Below, piece by piece: positions 16,791-26,058 of a stretch of DNA of 64,000 nucleotides. A model generated the notes under the pieces. The model was not told the DNA's origin. It did not search any database and saw only the letters and a program-made list of their open reading frames with translations. Every line of letters starts with the position of its first letter. The first letter of the stretch is position 1. Made by a program: the position numbers and the translations under genes. The stretch is from positions 1,674,001 to 1,738,000 of the forward strand of contig NZ_JBEXAC010000002.1 of assembly GCF_040567655.1 (NCBI RefSeq). Direction: 5' to 3'. This DNA comes from Chitinophaga sp. H8 (GTDB lineage: Bacteria > Bacteroidota > Bacteroidia > Chitinophagales > Chitinophagaceae).

Positions 16791-19667
16791 TTAGCTTCCC
16801 AGTTCTTTCTTCAGGAACCGGGCGGTATGACTGTCTTTACAGGAGCTCACCTCTTCTGGTGTGCCTGCACATAAAATAGTGCCACCGCCACCACCGCCTT
16901 CCGGACCCAGGTCTACAATGTAATCAGCCATTTTGATTACATCCAGGTTATGTTCTATCACCAATACAGTATTACCACGGTCTACCAGTTTATTCAATAC
17001 ATTCAGCAACAATAAGATGTCCTGGAAATGCAAACCGGTAGTAGGTTCATCCAGTATGTAAATAGTTTTGCCGGTATCTTTTTTAGACAGCTCAGTAGCC
17101 AGTTTTACCCTTTGTGCCTCGCCACCTGAAAGGGTTACCGCCGACTGGCCCAATGTAATATAGCCCAATCCCACGTCCTGCAAGGTCTTTATTTTCCGGT
17201 AAATAAACGGTACGGCATTGAAAAATTCCACCGCTTCGTCTACCGTCATATCCAGTACATCAGAAATAGATTTTCCTTTATAACGGATTTCCAGTGTTTC
17301 GCGGTTGTACCGGCGTCCGTTGCATTTTTCGCAATGCACGTATACGTCTGGCAGGAAGTTCATTTCAATAACCCTCATCCCGCCGCCTTCACACACATCA
17401 CAGCGACCGCTTTTTACATTGAAGGAAAAACGCCCGGCATTATAGCCTCTTATTTTAGCTTCCGGCACCTGTGCAAACAAGGTACGGATATCAGTAAAAA
17501 ATCCACAGTAGGTAGCAGGATTACTCCTGGGTGTACGGCCGATAGGCGACTGGTCGATCTCGATCACCTTATCCAGGTTTTCCAGCCCTTTCACGCTTTT
17601 GTATGGCATGGGTACCTGCTTGGAATCATACGCATGTTTGGACAGGATCGGGTACAGCGTTTCATTGATGAGGGTAGATTTACCACTACCGGATACACCG
17701 GTTACACAAATGAATGTACCCAGCGGCAGCTTTATGGAAACATTTTTCAGGTTGTTGCCCGTAGCGCCTTTCAGTTCCAGAGATTTGCCATTTCCCTTTC
17801 TTCTTACCGCAGGAATGGGAATGGCACGTTTGCCATTCAGATATCCTGCCGTAGGGGTATTCAGTTTGAGGATCTCTTTGGGGATCCCCTGTGCAATGAT
17901 CTGCCCGCCATGTACCCCTGCACCGGGACCTATATCTACCAGGTGATCTGCATGCAGCATAATGTCTTTATCATGCTCTACCACGATCACGGTATTGCCC
18001 ATTTCCCGGAGGTTTTTCAGGGCTTCTATCAATTGCATATTATCCCGCTGGTGGAGTCCTATACTGGGTTCATCCAGGATATAGGTAATGCCCATCAGCT
18101 GGGAGCCTATCTGCGTAGCCAGGCGGATACGCTGTGATTCTCCGCCGCTGAGGCTGCGTGTAGGCCTGCCCAGAGAAAGATAGCTTAAACCTACATTGAG
18201 CAAAAAGCCCAGCCGTTCCCGTATTTCCTTGAGAATATCTTTAGCAATAGCGTTTTCTTTCTTTTCCAGCCGGGTTTCAATATCCCGGAACCAGGTGGCC
18301 AGTTTATCCAGGTCCATTGCACTCAGTTCCGCAATGTTTTTTTGATCTACCCGGAAAGAAAGGCTTTCCTTTTTGAGGCGGGTACCTTCACAATCAGGGC
18401 AGGTGCTGAGCTGCATAAATCCTTCAGCCCAGGTGCGCACATGATCAGAAGAAGTATCATTGAAATACCGGCGTACCATATTTACCACTCCTTCATATTC
18501 TGTAGCATAGGTGGCGGTACCGTTTTCGTCAAAACCCATATCTACATCCAGTTTTCCGTTTTCATCACCAAACAAGAGTATGTTCAGTGCTTTTTCCGGC
18601 AAGGAGGAGATGGGGGCGGTGAGCGAAAATTTATGTTTGCGGGCTAGTTGCTGTACCTGTTTAAAAGTGAATGTTTCCCTGGCTTCCCCTAAAGGAGCAA
18701 GGCCCCCATCATTAATCGACTTGCTTTTGTCCGGCAGTACCTCATCCATATTGATCTGATAGATGGTGCCCAGGCCTTTACAGCGGGGACATGCACCATA
18801 GGGAGAGTTAAAGGAAAAAGTATTGGGAGAAGGTTCCTCGTAAGAGATACCCGTATCCTCACACATCAGCTGGCGGCTGTACTGGCTCACCTTCTGGCTG
18901 TCATGGTCCATTACAAACATGAGCCCTTTCCCCATTTGCAGGGCTTTCTGCACGCTCTGGCTGATACGCACCCGGGCATCATCCTGCACCTGTATCCGGT
19001 CTATTACCAGTTCTATATCATGGATCTTGTACCGGTCTACCTGCATTCTTTCTTTCAGGTCCAGTATTTCCCCGTCTACCCGCACTTTTACATATCCCTG
19101 TTTGCGCACCTGTTCAAACAGTTCCCGGTAGTGTCCTTTACGGCCACGTACCAGCGGTGCCAGGATCACCAGTTTTTTCTTAGGGTAGTTTTTAAACAGG
19201 TGTTCCAGTATTTCTTCTTCCGAGAAACGCGTCATACGTTTGCCCGTATTGTAGGAATAGGCCTGTCCTATACGCGCGTACAGCAGGCGGAGGAAATCGT
19301 ATATTTCAGTGATGGTACCTACGGTAGAGCGTGGGTTTTTATTGGTGGTTTTTTGCTCGATGGAAATCACCGGCGACAGGCCGGATATTTTGTCTACATC
19401 AGGCCTTTCCATATCACCTATGAACTGGCGGGCGTATGCAGAAAAACTTTCCATATACCGGCGCTGGCCTTCTGCATAGATCGTGTCAAAAGCCAGTGAA
19501 GATTTGCCACTGCCACTAATACCGGTGATCACCACCAGTTTATTTTTGGGCAATACCAGATCCAGGTTTTTGAGGTTATGCTCACGTGCACCGATTATTT
19601 CTATCTGATCATCGGCAGGTGTCAATAAAGCTGCTGGTACCGTTGCGTTTTCTTTTTTCTTTGCCAT
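16791..19667 (-). CDS. uvrA: Excinuclease ABC subunit A (UvrA)
   Basis: A 958-residue UvrA, the damage-sensing ATPase of nucleotide excision repair. It has two ABC modules with Walker [10 protein letters not shown] and GVSGSGKST and signatures LSGGESQR and LSGGEAQR. Zinc modules are formed by CPRCKG and CPDCEG and by CDVCEG and CEKCNG. The family motif [11 protein letters not shown] is present. I choose the ATG at 19667 ([10 protein letters not shown]) rather than the in-frame ATG at 19685. It is probably first in a run with the DUF6452 and DUF6048 genes. No SOS box can be recognised upstream by eye. Confidence 0.97.
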   Translation of the reverse strand: MAKKKENATVPAALLTPADDQIEIIGAREHNLKNLDLVLPKNKLVVITGISGSGKSSLAFDTIYAEGQRRYMESFSAYARQFIGDMERPDVDKISGLSPVISIEQKTTNKNPRSTVGTITEIYDFLRLLYARIGQAYSYNTGKRMTRFSEEEILEHLFKNYPKKKLVILAPLVRGRKGHYRELFEQVRKQGYVKVRVDGEILDLKERMQVDRYKIHDIELVIDRIQVQDDARVRISQSVQKALQMGKGLMFVMDHDSQKVSQYSRQLMCEDTGISYEEPSPNTFSFNSPYGACPRCKGLGTIYQINMDEVLPDKSKSINDGGLAPLGEARETFTFKQVQQLARKHKFSLTAPISSLPEKALNILLFGDENGKLDVDMGFDENGTATYATEYEGVVNMVRRYFNDTSSDHVRTWAEGFMQLSTCPDCEGTRLKKESLSFRVDQKNIAELSAMDLDKLATWFRDIETRLEKKENAIAKDILKEIRERLGFLLNVGLSYLSLGRPTRSLSGGESQRIRLATQIGSQLMGITYILDEPSIGLHQRDNMQLIEALKNLREMGNTVIVVEHDKDIMLHADHLVDIGPGAGVHGGQIIAQGIPKEILKLNTPTAGYLNGKRAIPIPAVRRKGNGKSLELKGATGNNLKNVSIKLPLGTFICVTGVSGSGKSTLINETLYPILSKHAYDSKQVPMPYKSVKGLENLDKVIEIDQSPIGRTPRSNPATYCGFFTDIRTLFAQVPEAKIRGYNAGRFSFNVKSGRCDVCEGGGMRVIEMNFLPDVYVHCEKCNGRRYNRETLEIRYKGKSISDVLDMTVDEAVEFFNAVPFIYRKIKTLQDVGLGYITLGQSAVTLSGGEAQRVKLATELSKKDTGKTIYILDEPTTGLHFQDILLLLNVLNKLVDRGNTVLVIEHNLDVIKMADYIVDLGPEGGGGGGTILCAGTPEEVSSCKDSHTARFLKKELGS

Positions 19668-20026
19668 AAAAATCCCCGAACACAAGTTTTATTTTAATCG
19701 TCTGTTACCTGTTGAGGTACGAACTTAATTAAACTACTAAACTACGCCATAATTGGTAGAGATGGCTAAAATTTTATTCCCCAAAGGCGGATTTCTTACC
19801 CTTCATTCCTAACAACATAGAGGTAGATTCCAGTATGAAATTAGTATTCCTTATCTGTGAAGCAAAGATGAAGTACCCATATAGTATCTCTATAAGGGGT
19901 ACTATATGGGTACTTCAAGGGTACTTTAAGGATACTTTAACCATAAGGATGCATGGGCTTTACTATCGCTTTAACACTGGGAATACCCTAGCTATTGTTT
20001 TTATGCTGATAGTATTTTACCTGCTG
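19668..20026. other. Intergenic region holding an inverted repeat and 11-bp tandem repeats
   Basis: This gap of about 360 bases lies between the start of uvrA and the end of the 20027-20896 lipoprotein gene. Its only clear structure is the repeat at 19871-19940, described separately. A long plus-strand reading frame crosses it but is antisense to the lipoprotein gene for most of its length, and I do not regard it as a gene. Confidence 0.5.
19871..19940. repeat. 16-bp inverted repeat merging into four 11-bp tandem repeats
   Basis: Arms AAGTACCCATATAGTA (19871-19886) and TACTATATGGGTACTT (19900-19915) are perfect reverse complements. The right arm runs into four 11-base units in register: GGGTACTATAT (19897-19907), GGGTACTTCAA (19908-19918), GGGTACTTTAA (19919-19929) and GGATACTTTAA (19930-19940). 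The unit length and the CTTTAA core match the array at 63237-63291 read on the opposite strand. Confidence 0.8.
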
Positions 20027-20896
20027 TCAGTATTTGGGGTATCCGCCTCCAGACTTGCCACAACGCCAGGTGGTAACATTACGGGCATGATTATCAGGAT
20101 AATAGTAGGTATAATCATAGGAGGTAACATATCCATCGCTATTGATAACCTGGTTGGAGTACTCCCGGTGGTCATATGGATATTCCCCATTATCCCGGAT
20201 AGATCTGAGCAGGTGATGGGCAGGAAAATCGATATGTCCCAGTGCAGCCAGGAGTATCATGCCCTGCATGGGAAGATTACTGTCAAAATCATAGCTGGCT
20301 CCTTTGATGGGGCGGGAATAATCGTAGGTAAACTCCATATTATTGGCAGGATCTTCCTCGTAATAGTACTTGATAAGGTTGCCGTATTTGTCGTAAACGT
20401 AACGGAGGTTGGCAAAACCATAGATCGGTTCATAGGTAGTTCTGCTAAGCCGTCCCTGTGCGTTGTAGAAGTATTTGGTTTCACTGCGGTTGCCATCCCT
20501 GGCCAGATGATCGGACCAGGTAGCCCTGCCGCAGGCATCCAGCCTGGCGGTCAATACCGTGTCGTGGGTAGCGCTGTTAAACAGATACACACGATTGCCG
20601 GTGTATTTCACCTCCAGCGAATGCTCTTCTCCACCAGTAGGGGCAAAAGGTGGCAGCGATATTTCCAGGTAATTGACAGTACCATTGGCGGCAAATGTTT
20701 TTTTGATTTTCGGGAAAGACTGCGGATGATAAGCGCCATCGTAGTACAGGTAGATAAGTTTTTGCTGGGGCTGGCAGCCAGGTACCGGAGCGCAGGGACC
20801 GCAATCTGGTCCCCAATTGTCAGGTCCTTTTTTACAGGCAGTGAGTACCAGCAATAACGCAAGAATAGTGCGGGGGATAAATAAATTTTGTTGCAT
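20027..20896 (-). CDS. Lipoprotein with RHS/YD-like repeats
   Basis: A 289-residue lipoprotein: the signal peptide ends VLTAC with Cys at residue 21, followed by a Cys/Pro-rich linker (CGPCAPVPGC). The rest is rich in Tyr-Asp turns such as YFYNAQGRLSRTTYE, YVYDKYGNLIKYYYE and YDYTYYYPD, like the YD repeats of RHS proteins. With so few repeats it is more likely a cell-surface beta-structure lipoprotein than an RHS toxin. It probably has its own promoter in the gap up to 21223. Confidence 0.72.
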   Translation of the reverse strand: MQQNLFIPRTILALLLVLTACKKGPDNWGPDCGPCAPVPGCQPQQKLIYLYYDGAYHPQSFPKIKKTFAANGTVNYLEISLPPFAPTGGEEHSLEVKYTGNRVYLFNSATHDTVLTARLDACGRATWSDHLARDGNRSETKYFYNAQGRLSRTTYEPIYGFANLRYVYDKYGNLIKYYYEEDPANNMEFTYDYSRPIKGASYDFDSNLPMQGMILLAALGHIDFPAHHLLRSIRDNGEYPYDHREYSNQVINSDGYVTSYDYTYYYPDNHARNVTTWRCGKSGGGYPKY

Positions 20897-21223
20897 AACA
20901 GGTTGATATTATGGGGTGAAGAAATGGGGGGAATTTCCTGGGATAAGGGCTAAAATCAAATAGTAAGGGTAGCTATGTCAGATAGCTGATACAGGGGCTA
21001 CAGGCCATGGGTTGATCAACAGTATAAAAATAAATTATTCCAAAGGAAAAGCATATCCGGGGCTGATATATTTGTTTGAATGAATTGTAATAAATCAATA
21101 TGTCTGGAGTAGGGAATGTATGGAGGATAAGTAATAAAAATAGTGGTTAACACGTAGTTTTAGCCTCGCTGAACATGTTAGTTTTGGCTTTTCAAAATTA
21201 CCTCATAACCCCTGCTTATTAAG
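20897..21223. other. Divergent intergenic region without gene
   Basis: This 327-base gap lies between two divergently transcribed lipoprotein genes and presumably holds both promoters. TATATTTG at 21067-21074 matches the Bacteroidota -7 consensus on the plus strand, but I see no -33 TTTG at the right distance, and it lies 150 bases before the plus-strand gene. I see nothing else. Confidence 0.4.
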
Positions 21224-22531
21224 ATGAAAAAGTTTTTGTTTTGGTGGTGTCTGACAGCCAGTATGGCCTGCAACAAACAACAGCCTGCCAGCCCATCCCC
21301 GGACCCTGATCCTGCCATACCACTTACCATTGCCACCATTTCACCAAGTGATGCAGCGTCCGGCCCTGTTACCATTAAAGGCACTGGCTTTAGCGTTACC
21401 CTGGCAGAAAATGAGGTCCGGTTTGGCGTACTGGCTGCCACCGTACAATCCGCCACTGCTACGCAGCTGGAGGTAGCGCTGCCTCCCGATATGACACCTG
21501 GTGCGCATGATGTAACCGTAAAAATCAAGGCGCAAACTGTTACCAAAGCTAAAGGATTTCGTTTACGCGGCTGGGTGGTAAGTACCTTTGCCGGCACCGG
21601 GGTATGGGCAAGCGATGACGGGCCTGCGGATAAAGCCAGCTTTCGCCAGCCCACCGGCATTGCCGTGGACGCTGCCGGTAATTTTTATGTGCCGGACCTG
21701 CATAAGATCAGAAAGATCACCCCACAGGGAGTGGTAAGTACGATAGCCGGAGGAAATGGTAAAGGTTACATAGATGATACCGGTATCAACGCCAGGTTTA
21801 ATACGATTACCAGTGTTGTACTGGATAAGGCCAATAACCTCTATGTAGTGGATCAGATGAATTTTTTGATCCGTAAGATCACGCCTGCAGGTGTTGTCAG
21901 TACAGTGGCCGGCACCGTTGGCGTATTGGGTAAAAAAGATGGTATAGGTACCCATGCCGCTTTCAGTGTGCCTTATGGTCTGGCTATTAATGCAGCCGGT
22001 ACGCATCTTTATGTAGGAGATCAGGCCAATCATGTGATCAGGAAAATTGCGCTGGCTACCAGTGAGGTGACCACTATTGCCGGCAGTGGTGAGCAAACCA
22101 GCAAGGATGGCAATGGCTTGCAGGCAGGTGTCCCCAGCCCGGGTAGCATGGCCTTTGATGCTGATGGGATGCTTTACATCACAGAAAAAGGGGGTGGCAA
22201 GGTGCGCAAAATGACACTCAACGGGGATATTACGACTATTGGCGGACACCTGGATGTAAATAGCAGTCCTACCCATGTAGTGGTAGACGATGAAAAAAAT
22301 GTATACGTCACCTTTAGTGGAATGGGGAAGATCAAAAAATATACTCCGGCAGGCGTAGAATCAAATTTTGCAGGTAATAATACTGGTACCGGCGCAGAAG
22401 ATGGTCCAGCGGCTGTGGTCTTTTTCCAGCGTCCGGAAGGGATCGCCCTGGTAAAGGACCCGACCGGCAACCCCGTGTTTTATATTGTGGATGCACTGAG
22501 GCATAAGATAAAAATGATCCGGAAGGAATAG
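21224..22531 (+). CDS. IPT/TIG domain and NHL beta-propeller lipoprotein
   Basis: A 435-residue lipoprotein. The signal peptide ends ASMAC with Cys at residue 16, followed by a Pro/Ser/Asp linker. Residues ~35-115 form an IPT/TIG domain (ATISPSDAASGPVTIKGTGF). From ~120 to the end there are NHL-type propeller blades with recurring motifs VSTIAGG, VSTVAGT, NLYVVDQ and IRKITPAG. Such proteins sit on the outer surface and bind ligands. It is a paralogue of the protein at 56574-57869, which belongs to a SusC/SusD locus; this copy has no SusCD partner. A strong terminator begins at its stop codon. Confidence 0.88.
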   Translation: MKKFLFWWCLTASMACNKQQPASPSPDPDPAIPLTIATISPSDAASGPVTIKGTGFSVTLAENEVRFGVLAATVQSATATQLEVALPPDMTPGAHDVTVKIKAQTVTKAKGFRLRGWVVSTFAGTGVWASDDGPADKASFRQPTGIAVDAAGNFYVPDLHKIRKITPQGVVSTIAGGNGKGYIDDTGINARFNTITSVVLDKANNLYVVDQMNFLIRKITPAGVVSTVAGTVGVLGKKDGIGTHAAFSVPYGLAINAAGTHLYVGDQANHVIRKIALATSEVTTIAGSGEQTSKDGNGLQAGVPSPGSMAFDADGMLYITEKGGGKVRKMTLNGDITTIGGHLDVNSSPTHVVVDDEKNVYVTFSGMGKIKKYTPAGVESNFAGNNTGTGAEDGPAAVVFFQRPEGIALVKDPTGNPVFYIVDALRHKIKMIRKE

Positions 22532-22569
22532 TATAAAAAAGCGGCTACCTGCACAGGTAGCCGCTTTTT
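22529..22569. terminator. Bidirectional terminator, first of two near-identical copies flanking hicAB
   Basis: GCGGCTACCTG and CAGGTAGCCGC form the stem, flanked by A5-6 and T5 so that it can work on both strands: for the NHL gene (plus) and for hicB (minus). The first three bases (TAG) are the NHL gene stop codon. It shares 39 of 41 bases with the copy beginning at 23363; only the two loop bases differ (CA here, TT there). Confidence 0.9.
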
Positions 22570-22599
22570 GTATTGTTAAAGTACTGCTGGTCGTCCTGT

Positions 22600-22986
22600 T
22601 TACACCAGCTCCAGTTGTGTCAGTTCTTTACCCAGGTCTTTTACGCCTTGCAGAATTTTTTGCACCTGCTTTTCGGAAGGGTGTTTCTGACCATTTACAT
22701 ACTGGGATAATAATGTTTCATTCATGCCAATGCGCACGCTGAGGCCTTTTGCATTAAGTACATTGTAGTACTCAAAAAACTGCTGTAGATCAAGTTGTAA
22801 GATGACGTCAGCGCTGGTGGCAATTTTTTCTCCCTTATGCTCCCGGTAGGTATTTAGCGCGTCTAAGATATTACTTCTGAGGTCAGACATGCTCTTGCCT
22901 GTAGTGCCAACCGGTATGGCATCATCTACTGCATAGGCGGCGAATCCGGTTTTGGTTTTTTCAACGGTAAACAACACCTTTTTCAT
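22600..22986 (-). CDS. hicB: HicB-like antitoxin with C-terminal HTH
   Basis: A 128-residue HicB-type antitoxin. Residues 1-60 resemble the partial RNase H fold of HicB (VEKTKTGFAAYAVDD, then the helix SDLRSNILDALNTYRE). Residues ~70-120 form a helix-turn-helix (IGMNETLLSQYVNGQKHPSE) expected to bind the operator of its own operon. It is the second gene of a hicA-hicB pair, 29 bases after hicA. It should neutralise HicA by direct binding and repress transcription. Confidence 0.88.
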   Translation of the reverse strand: MKKVLFTVEKTKTGFAAYAVDDAIPVGTTGKSMSDLRSNILDALNTYREHKGEKIATSADVILQLDLQQFFEYYNVLNAKGLSVRIGMNETLLSQYVNGQKHPSEKQVQKILQGVKDLGKELTQLELV

Positions 22987-23015
22987 ACTTTAAAGTTTTA
23001 TAGGTATGGCAGGTC

Positions 23016-23207
23016 TTATTTAAGCCCTGCCTGTTTCAATATCTTTTTTTCAAGCCCGGTTCCTAACTCTGCCGAGCCATGATCCGGAAAAACTATTTCA
23101 ATTCCGGGCTTTGCCGCATGTACGAGAATAACATGGCTTCCTTTACCTTGTCTGAGTATATACCATCCTTCCCTTTTTAGTTTCCTAAATAGTTCCGAAC
23201 ATTTCAT
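23016..23207 (-). CDS. hicA: HicA family mRNA interferase toxin
   Basis: A 63-residue toxin with the compact HicA double-stranded-RNA-binding-like fold. The opening (KCSELFRKLKREGW) is followed by RQGKGSHVILVH, which includes the conserved catalytic His25. The C-terminus (GLEKKILKQAGL) also fits the family. HicA cleaves mRNA independently of ribosomes when HicB is limiting. It is the first gene of the operon, with a 25-bp inverted repeat directly upstream. Confidence 0.92.
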   Translation of the reverse strand: MKCSELFRKLKREGWYILRQGKGSHVILVHAAKPGIEIVFPDHGSAELGTGLEKKILKQAGLK

Positions 23208-23222
23208 TAGTTGGTTTTTGAT

Positions 23223-23290
23223 CTTATAAAGGTAAATTAAAATTTACTTTTTATGAAATTTAAAGGTAAATTTTAATTTACCTTTATAAG
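23223..23290 (-). promoter_or_regulatory. 25-bp perfect inverted repeat, probable hicAB operator
   Basis: Arms 23223-23247 and 23266-23290 are exact reverse complements with an 18-base spacer. The arm begins CTTATAAAGGTAAATTAAAA and continues TTTAC. Each arm is itself partly palindromic (GTAAATT/AATTTAC), which gives several half-sites. It begins 16 bases upstream of the hicA start and is very AT-rich, so the hicAB promoter should lie inside it. Autoregulation by HicB or HicAB is the usual pattern for such modules; the binding itself is inferred. Confidence 0.75.
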
Positions 23291-23362
23291 GTGTGATCTG
23301 CAGGAGTGTGCTTAAATACTTTTAACGGGAAGATATGTTGCCAGGCTGAGAAGGAGCTGTAG

Positions 23363-23410
23363 TAGTATAAAAAAGCGGCTACCTGTTCAGGTAGCCGCTT
23401 TTTTATACTA
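23363..23410. terminator. Bidirectional terminator, second copy flanking hicAB; fabF terminator
   Basis: A 23-bp perfect stem (23363-23385 with 23388-23410) with core GCGGCTACCTG and A6/T6 flanks. It lies 22 bases beyond the fabF stop codon on the minus strand and upstream of the hicA operator. The left arm is identical over all 23 bases to the copy starting at 22529, 834 bases away. Confidence 0.9.
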
Positions 23411-23431
23411 TGGTAATTATTTACCTGTTAA

Positions 23432-24694
23432 TTATCCGTTGAATTTTTTGAAAACCACAATGGCGTTGTGACCACCAAAGCCGAAGGTGTTGCTCATCGC
23501 TACATTTACGATACGCTCCTGTGCTTTGCCCAGGGTCAGGTTCATATTGGTAGGAATGTCTTCACCCAGTACGGTAGTATTGATCGTAGGAGGTACAATG
23601 TTATCCTGTGTAGCCTTGATACAGGCAATAGCTTCAATCGCACCGGCAGCACCCAGCAGGTGGCCCGTCATAGATTTGGTACCGCTGATATTCAGTTTAG
23701 TCACCTGCTCTCCAAATACACTGGCAATTGCTTTCAGCTCACTGATATCACCTACCGGAGTAGAGGTAGTGTGGGAGTTGATATAATCCACATCCTGGAT
23801 GGTCAGTTCTGCATCTTCCAGTGCCTGTTCCATACCTAATTTGGCGCCCAGCCCTTCGGGGTGGGTAGCGGTCAGGTGGTAAGCATCACAGGTAGAAGCG
23901 CCGCCAATCATTTCGCCATAGATAGTAGCCCCCCTTTGAATAGCGTGGTCATAATCTTCCAGGATAATAGCGCCAGCGCCTTCTCCCATTACAAAACCAT
24001 CACGTTCTGCGTCAAAAGGACGGGAAGCAGACTCTGCACGGTCATTGCGGGTAGACAGTGCTTTCAGTGCATTGAACCCGCCTATTCCTGCACGGGTAAC
24101 CGGTGCTTCAGAACCACCTGCCACAATAGCATTGGCTTTACCCATACGGATATAGTTAAAGGCATCTATCAGGGCACTGGTAGATGAGGCACAAGCGGAT
24201 ACGGTACAGAAGTTAATACCCATAAAACCATATTTCATGGCAATATGACCAGCAGCGATGTCTGCTATCAGCTTGGGAATAAAGAATGGGTTGAACCGCG
24301 GCACATAACCACCCTGGGTAAATTCCACGATCTGTTCCTCAAACGTCAGCATTCCGCCATTACCGGAAGCCCATATTACCCCTATTTTGGTTTTGTCGAT
24401 CCCTTCTTTATTCAGCCCGGAATTTTCAATAGCTTCTGTCGCAGCTACCATTGCATACTGGGTGAAATGGTCCATTTTACGGGCATCTTTTTTGTCCATA
24501 AACTGCTCCACATCAAAGCCTTTGACTTCACAGGCGAATTTTGTTTTAAATTCTGTTGTGTCAAATTTGGTAATTGGTCCGGCACCACTTACGCCGCCTT
24601 TCAAATTATTCCAAAAAGTGTTCACATCATTCCCGACAGGTGTTAATGCTCCCAAACCGGTAACCACAACCCTTTTCAGTGTAACAGTACGCAT
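23432..24694 (-). CDS. fabF: Beta-ketoacyl-ACP synthase II (FabF)
   Basis: A 420-residue condensing enzyme of fatty acid elongation (KAS II): it condenses malonyl-ACP with acyl-ACP in the cytosol. The Cys-His-His triad is complete: Cys168 in SACASS, His308 in NSHTTSTPVGD and His345 in SMTGHLLGAAGA. The conserved Lys340 (GTKS) is also present. There is no acpP or rnc gene next to it. A -7-like TAAATTTG on the minus strand (24726-24733) lies 32 bases before the start codon. The next gene is a fatty acid desaturase on the same strand, so lipid genes cluster here. Confidence 0.96.
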   Translation of the reverse strand: MRTVTLKRVVVTGLGALTPVGNDVNTFWNNLKGGVSGAGPITKFDTTEFKTKFACEVKGFDVEQFMDKKDARKMDHFTQYAMVAATEAIENSGLNKEGIDKTKIGVIWASGNGGMLTFEEQIVEFTQGGYVPRFNPFFIPKLIADIAAGHIAMKYGFMGINFCTVSACASSTSALIDAFNYIRMGKANAIVAGGSEAPVTRAGIGGFNALKALSTRNDRAESASRPFDAERDGFVMGEGAGAIILEDYDHAIQRGATIYGEMIGGASTCDAYHLTATHPEGLGAKLGMEQALEDAELTIQDVDYINSHTTSTPVGDISELKAIASVFGEQVTKLNISGTKSMTGHLLGAAGAIEAIACIKATQDNIVPPTINTTVLGEDIPTNMNLTLGKAQERIVNVAMSNTFGFGGHNAIVVFKKFNG

Positions 24695-24725
24695 ATATAT
24701 TACTTTAAAAACAAAAGTTAGAGCG

Positions 24726-24733
24726 CAAATTTA
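24726..24733 (-). promoter_or_regulatory. Probable -7 element of the fabF promoter
   Basis: On the minus strand this reads TAAATTTG, a full match to the Bacteroidota -7 consensus TAnnTTTG, 32 bases upstream of the fabF ATG. No TTTG is present at the expected -33 position, so only half of the promoter is supported. Confidence 0.5.
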
Positions 24734-24851
24734 GTTACTTATTGTTAGTATTATGCATATTCATAATAATAATATATTATATCTTCTAAAGAGTTGATAC
24801 AAGAAAACTATAAGAGGTAGTTCCGGGCCTTGATGGCAGTGCATAAATGGG

Positions 24852-25901
24852 TCAGGCAGCGGCAGGAATTCTCCGGGTACGCTGTTTTAAAAAGACGATG
24901 ATTTCCTCATCCGATTGGAAGCGGTTGCCGATATTAACAAAGTGCCTGGCCAGCAGGTCATACCGCTTGCGCATGAGCCAGGCAAAAACATGCAAAAAAT
25001 GGATGCCGTCAAATACGATGGCTTCATTGGCGACATATTCGTCCAGGGTACTCCGGAAAAAGACGGGATGTTCTGTCCAGTGCATGGAGGGTTTAAGGTG
25101 ATGGCTGATATGATAGCCGTCATTCCAGCATTTATGGTTGTATTTGGTATTGATACAGGTGATGCTGTTTTTATAGGCATTATCAGGTTCCTGCGCACAA
25201 ATGAAAGCATGCTGTGCCCAGTTGCCCAGCATCATGATCACCCTTGAAATCACAAAGGGGAGGATGAAAACAACCAGGGTGGCAGGCCAGTTGACAAAAC
25301 AAAGTGCTACACACATGGCAAAAAAGAGGACTTCTCCCCGGAGGGCACGGACCAGCAGTTTTCTGCGATGTTTACGATGAAAGTACCGGCAAAGGGTATA
25401 GATTCCTGCAAAGAAGAAGCTGCCCAGGTAGCTGCCAAAGCTGCGGAGCGAGTCGCGCTGGTAAAACATGGTACTGCTCTCGTCATCAGGCAGGTTGTTT
25501 TCCGGATGATGCATCCCGATATGATGGGAATAATATGTTTCCGGTGTTTGTCCAAAGAGCGGGCCCAATACCCATGGCAGGTAATGATTCAGCTTTTCGT
25601 ACTTCTTTTCAAAGAAGGCCCGGTGACAGGTACAATGCAGCATCAGGCCGAAAGGGCCTTTGAAATAAAAGTTATTGAGCAAAAGGTAGGTAATAGCCAG
25701 CAGCCACCATATCCAGCCGGTGATAAATGGCAGATAAAGCAGTATTGCCAGCGGAATAAGGGTAAAAGTAATCTGAAGGGTCAGGTAAACAAAAGGCAGA
25801 TCACGCTCATCCCGGATAAATTTTTTAAAAAAACGATCTGCTGCTGTAACTTGTTCCGGCTGAATAAAAACCGGATCGGAAATACTAGAGATATACTTCA
25901 T
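24852..25901 (-). CDS. Membrane fatty acid desaturase family protein
   Basis: A 349-residue integral membrane di-iron enzyme of the fatty acid desaturase/hydroxylase superfamily. The histidine boxes are His89 and His93 (HCTCH), the 126-132 cluster HHIGMHH, His231 (NWAQH) and 264-268 HISHH. Hydrophobic stretches at ~40-80 and ~190-225 are the membrane hairpins, which place all boxes on the cytoplasmic side. The box spacing differs from canonical acyl-CoA delta-9 desaturases, so the substrate is open (acyl lipid desaturation or hydroxylation). It lies upstream of fabF on the same strand and diverges from the LacI regulator. Confidence 0.85.
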   Translation of the reverse strand: MKYISSISDPVFIQPEQVTAADRFFKKFIRDERDLPFVYLTLQITFTLIPLAILLYLPFITGWIWWLLAITYLLLNNFYFKGPFGLMLHCTCHRAFFEKKYEKLNHYLPWVLGPLFGQTPETYYSHHIGMHHPENNLPDDESSTMFYQRDSLRSFGSYLGSFFFAGIYTLCRYFHRKHRRKLLVRALRGEVLFFAMCVALCFVNWPATLVVFILPFVISRVIMMLGNWAQHAFICAQEPDNAYKNSITCINTKYNHKCWNDGYHISHHLKPSMHWTEHPVFFRSTLDEYVANEAIVFDGIHFLHVFAWLMRKRYDLLARHFVNIGNRFQSDEEIIVFLKQRTRRIPAAA

Positions 25902-26058
25902 GTTCTATATTTACGGCACAGTGTAGTTCAGTAGATAATTACCATGAATATAACGCGTTTATTTGTCAATTGCGTATCTGTTTTGAGAGAGCAGTAGCGG
26001 CACCGCTATTAATAAATATTGTATCCTGTATAGTAACCACTAAACACAACAATCGCAC

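Noticed and set aside
17334..18137. 267-codon plus-strand frame inside uvrA
   Set aside because: It is antisense to highly conserved UvrA sequence and has no recognisable domain.
19835..20857. 340-codon plus-strand reading frame
   Set aside because: It is mostly antisense to the lipoprotein gene at 20027-20896, which has a clear signal peptide and lipobox. The product is low-complexity, with Ile/Gly runs mirroring Tyr/Asp repeats.
20027..20896. RHS polymorphic toxin
   Set aside because: The YD-like repeats are few, the protein is short and lipidated, and no toxin tip or immunity gene follows.
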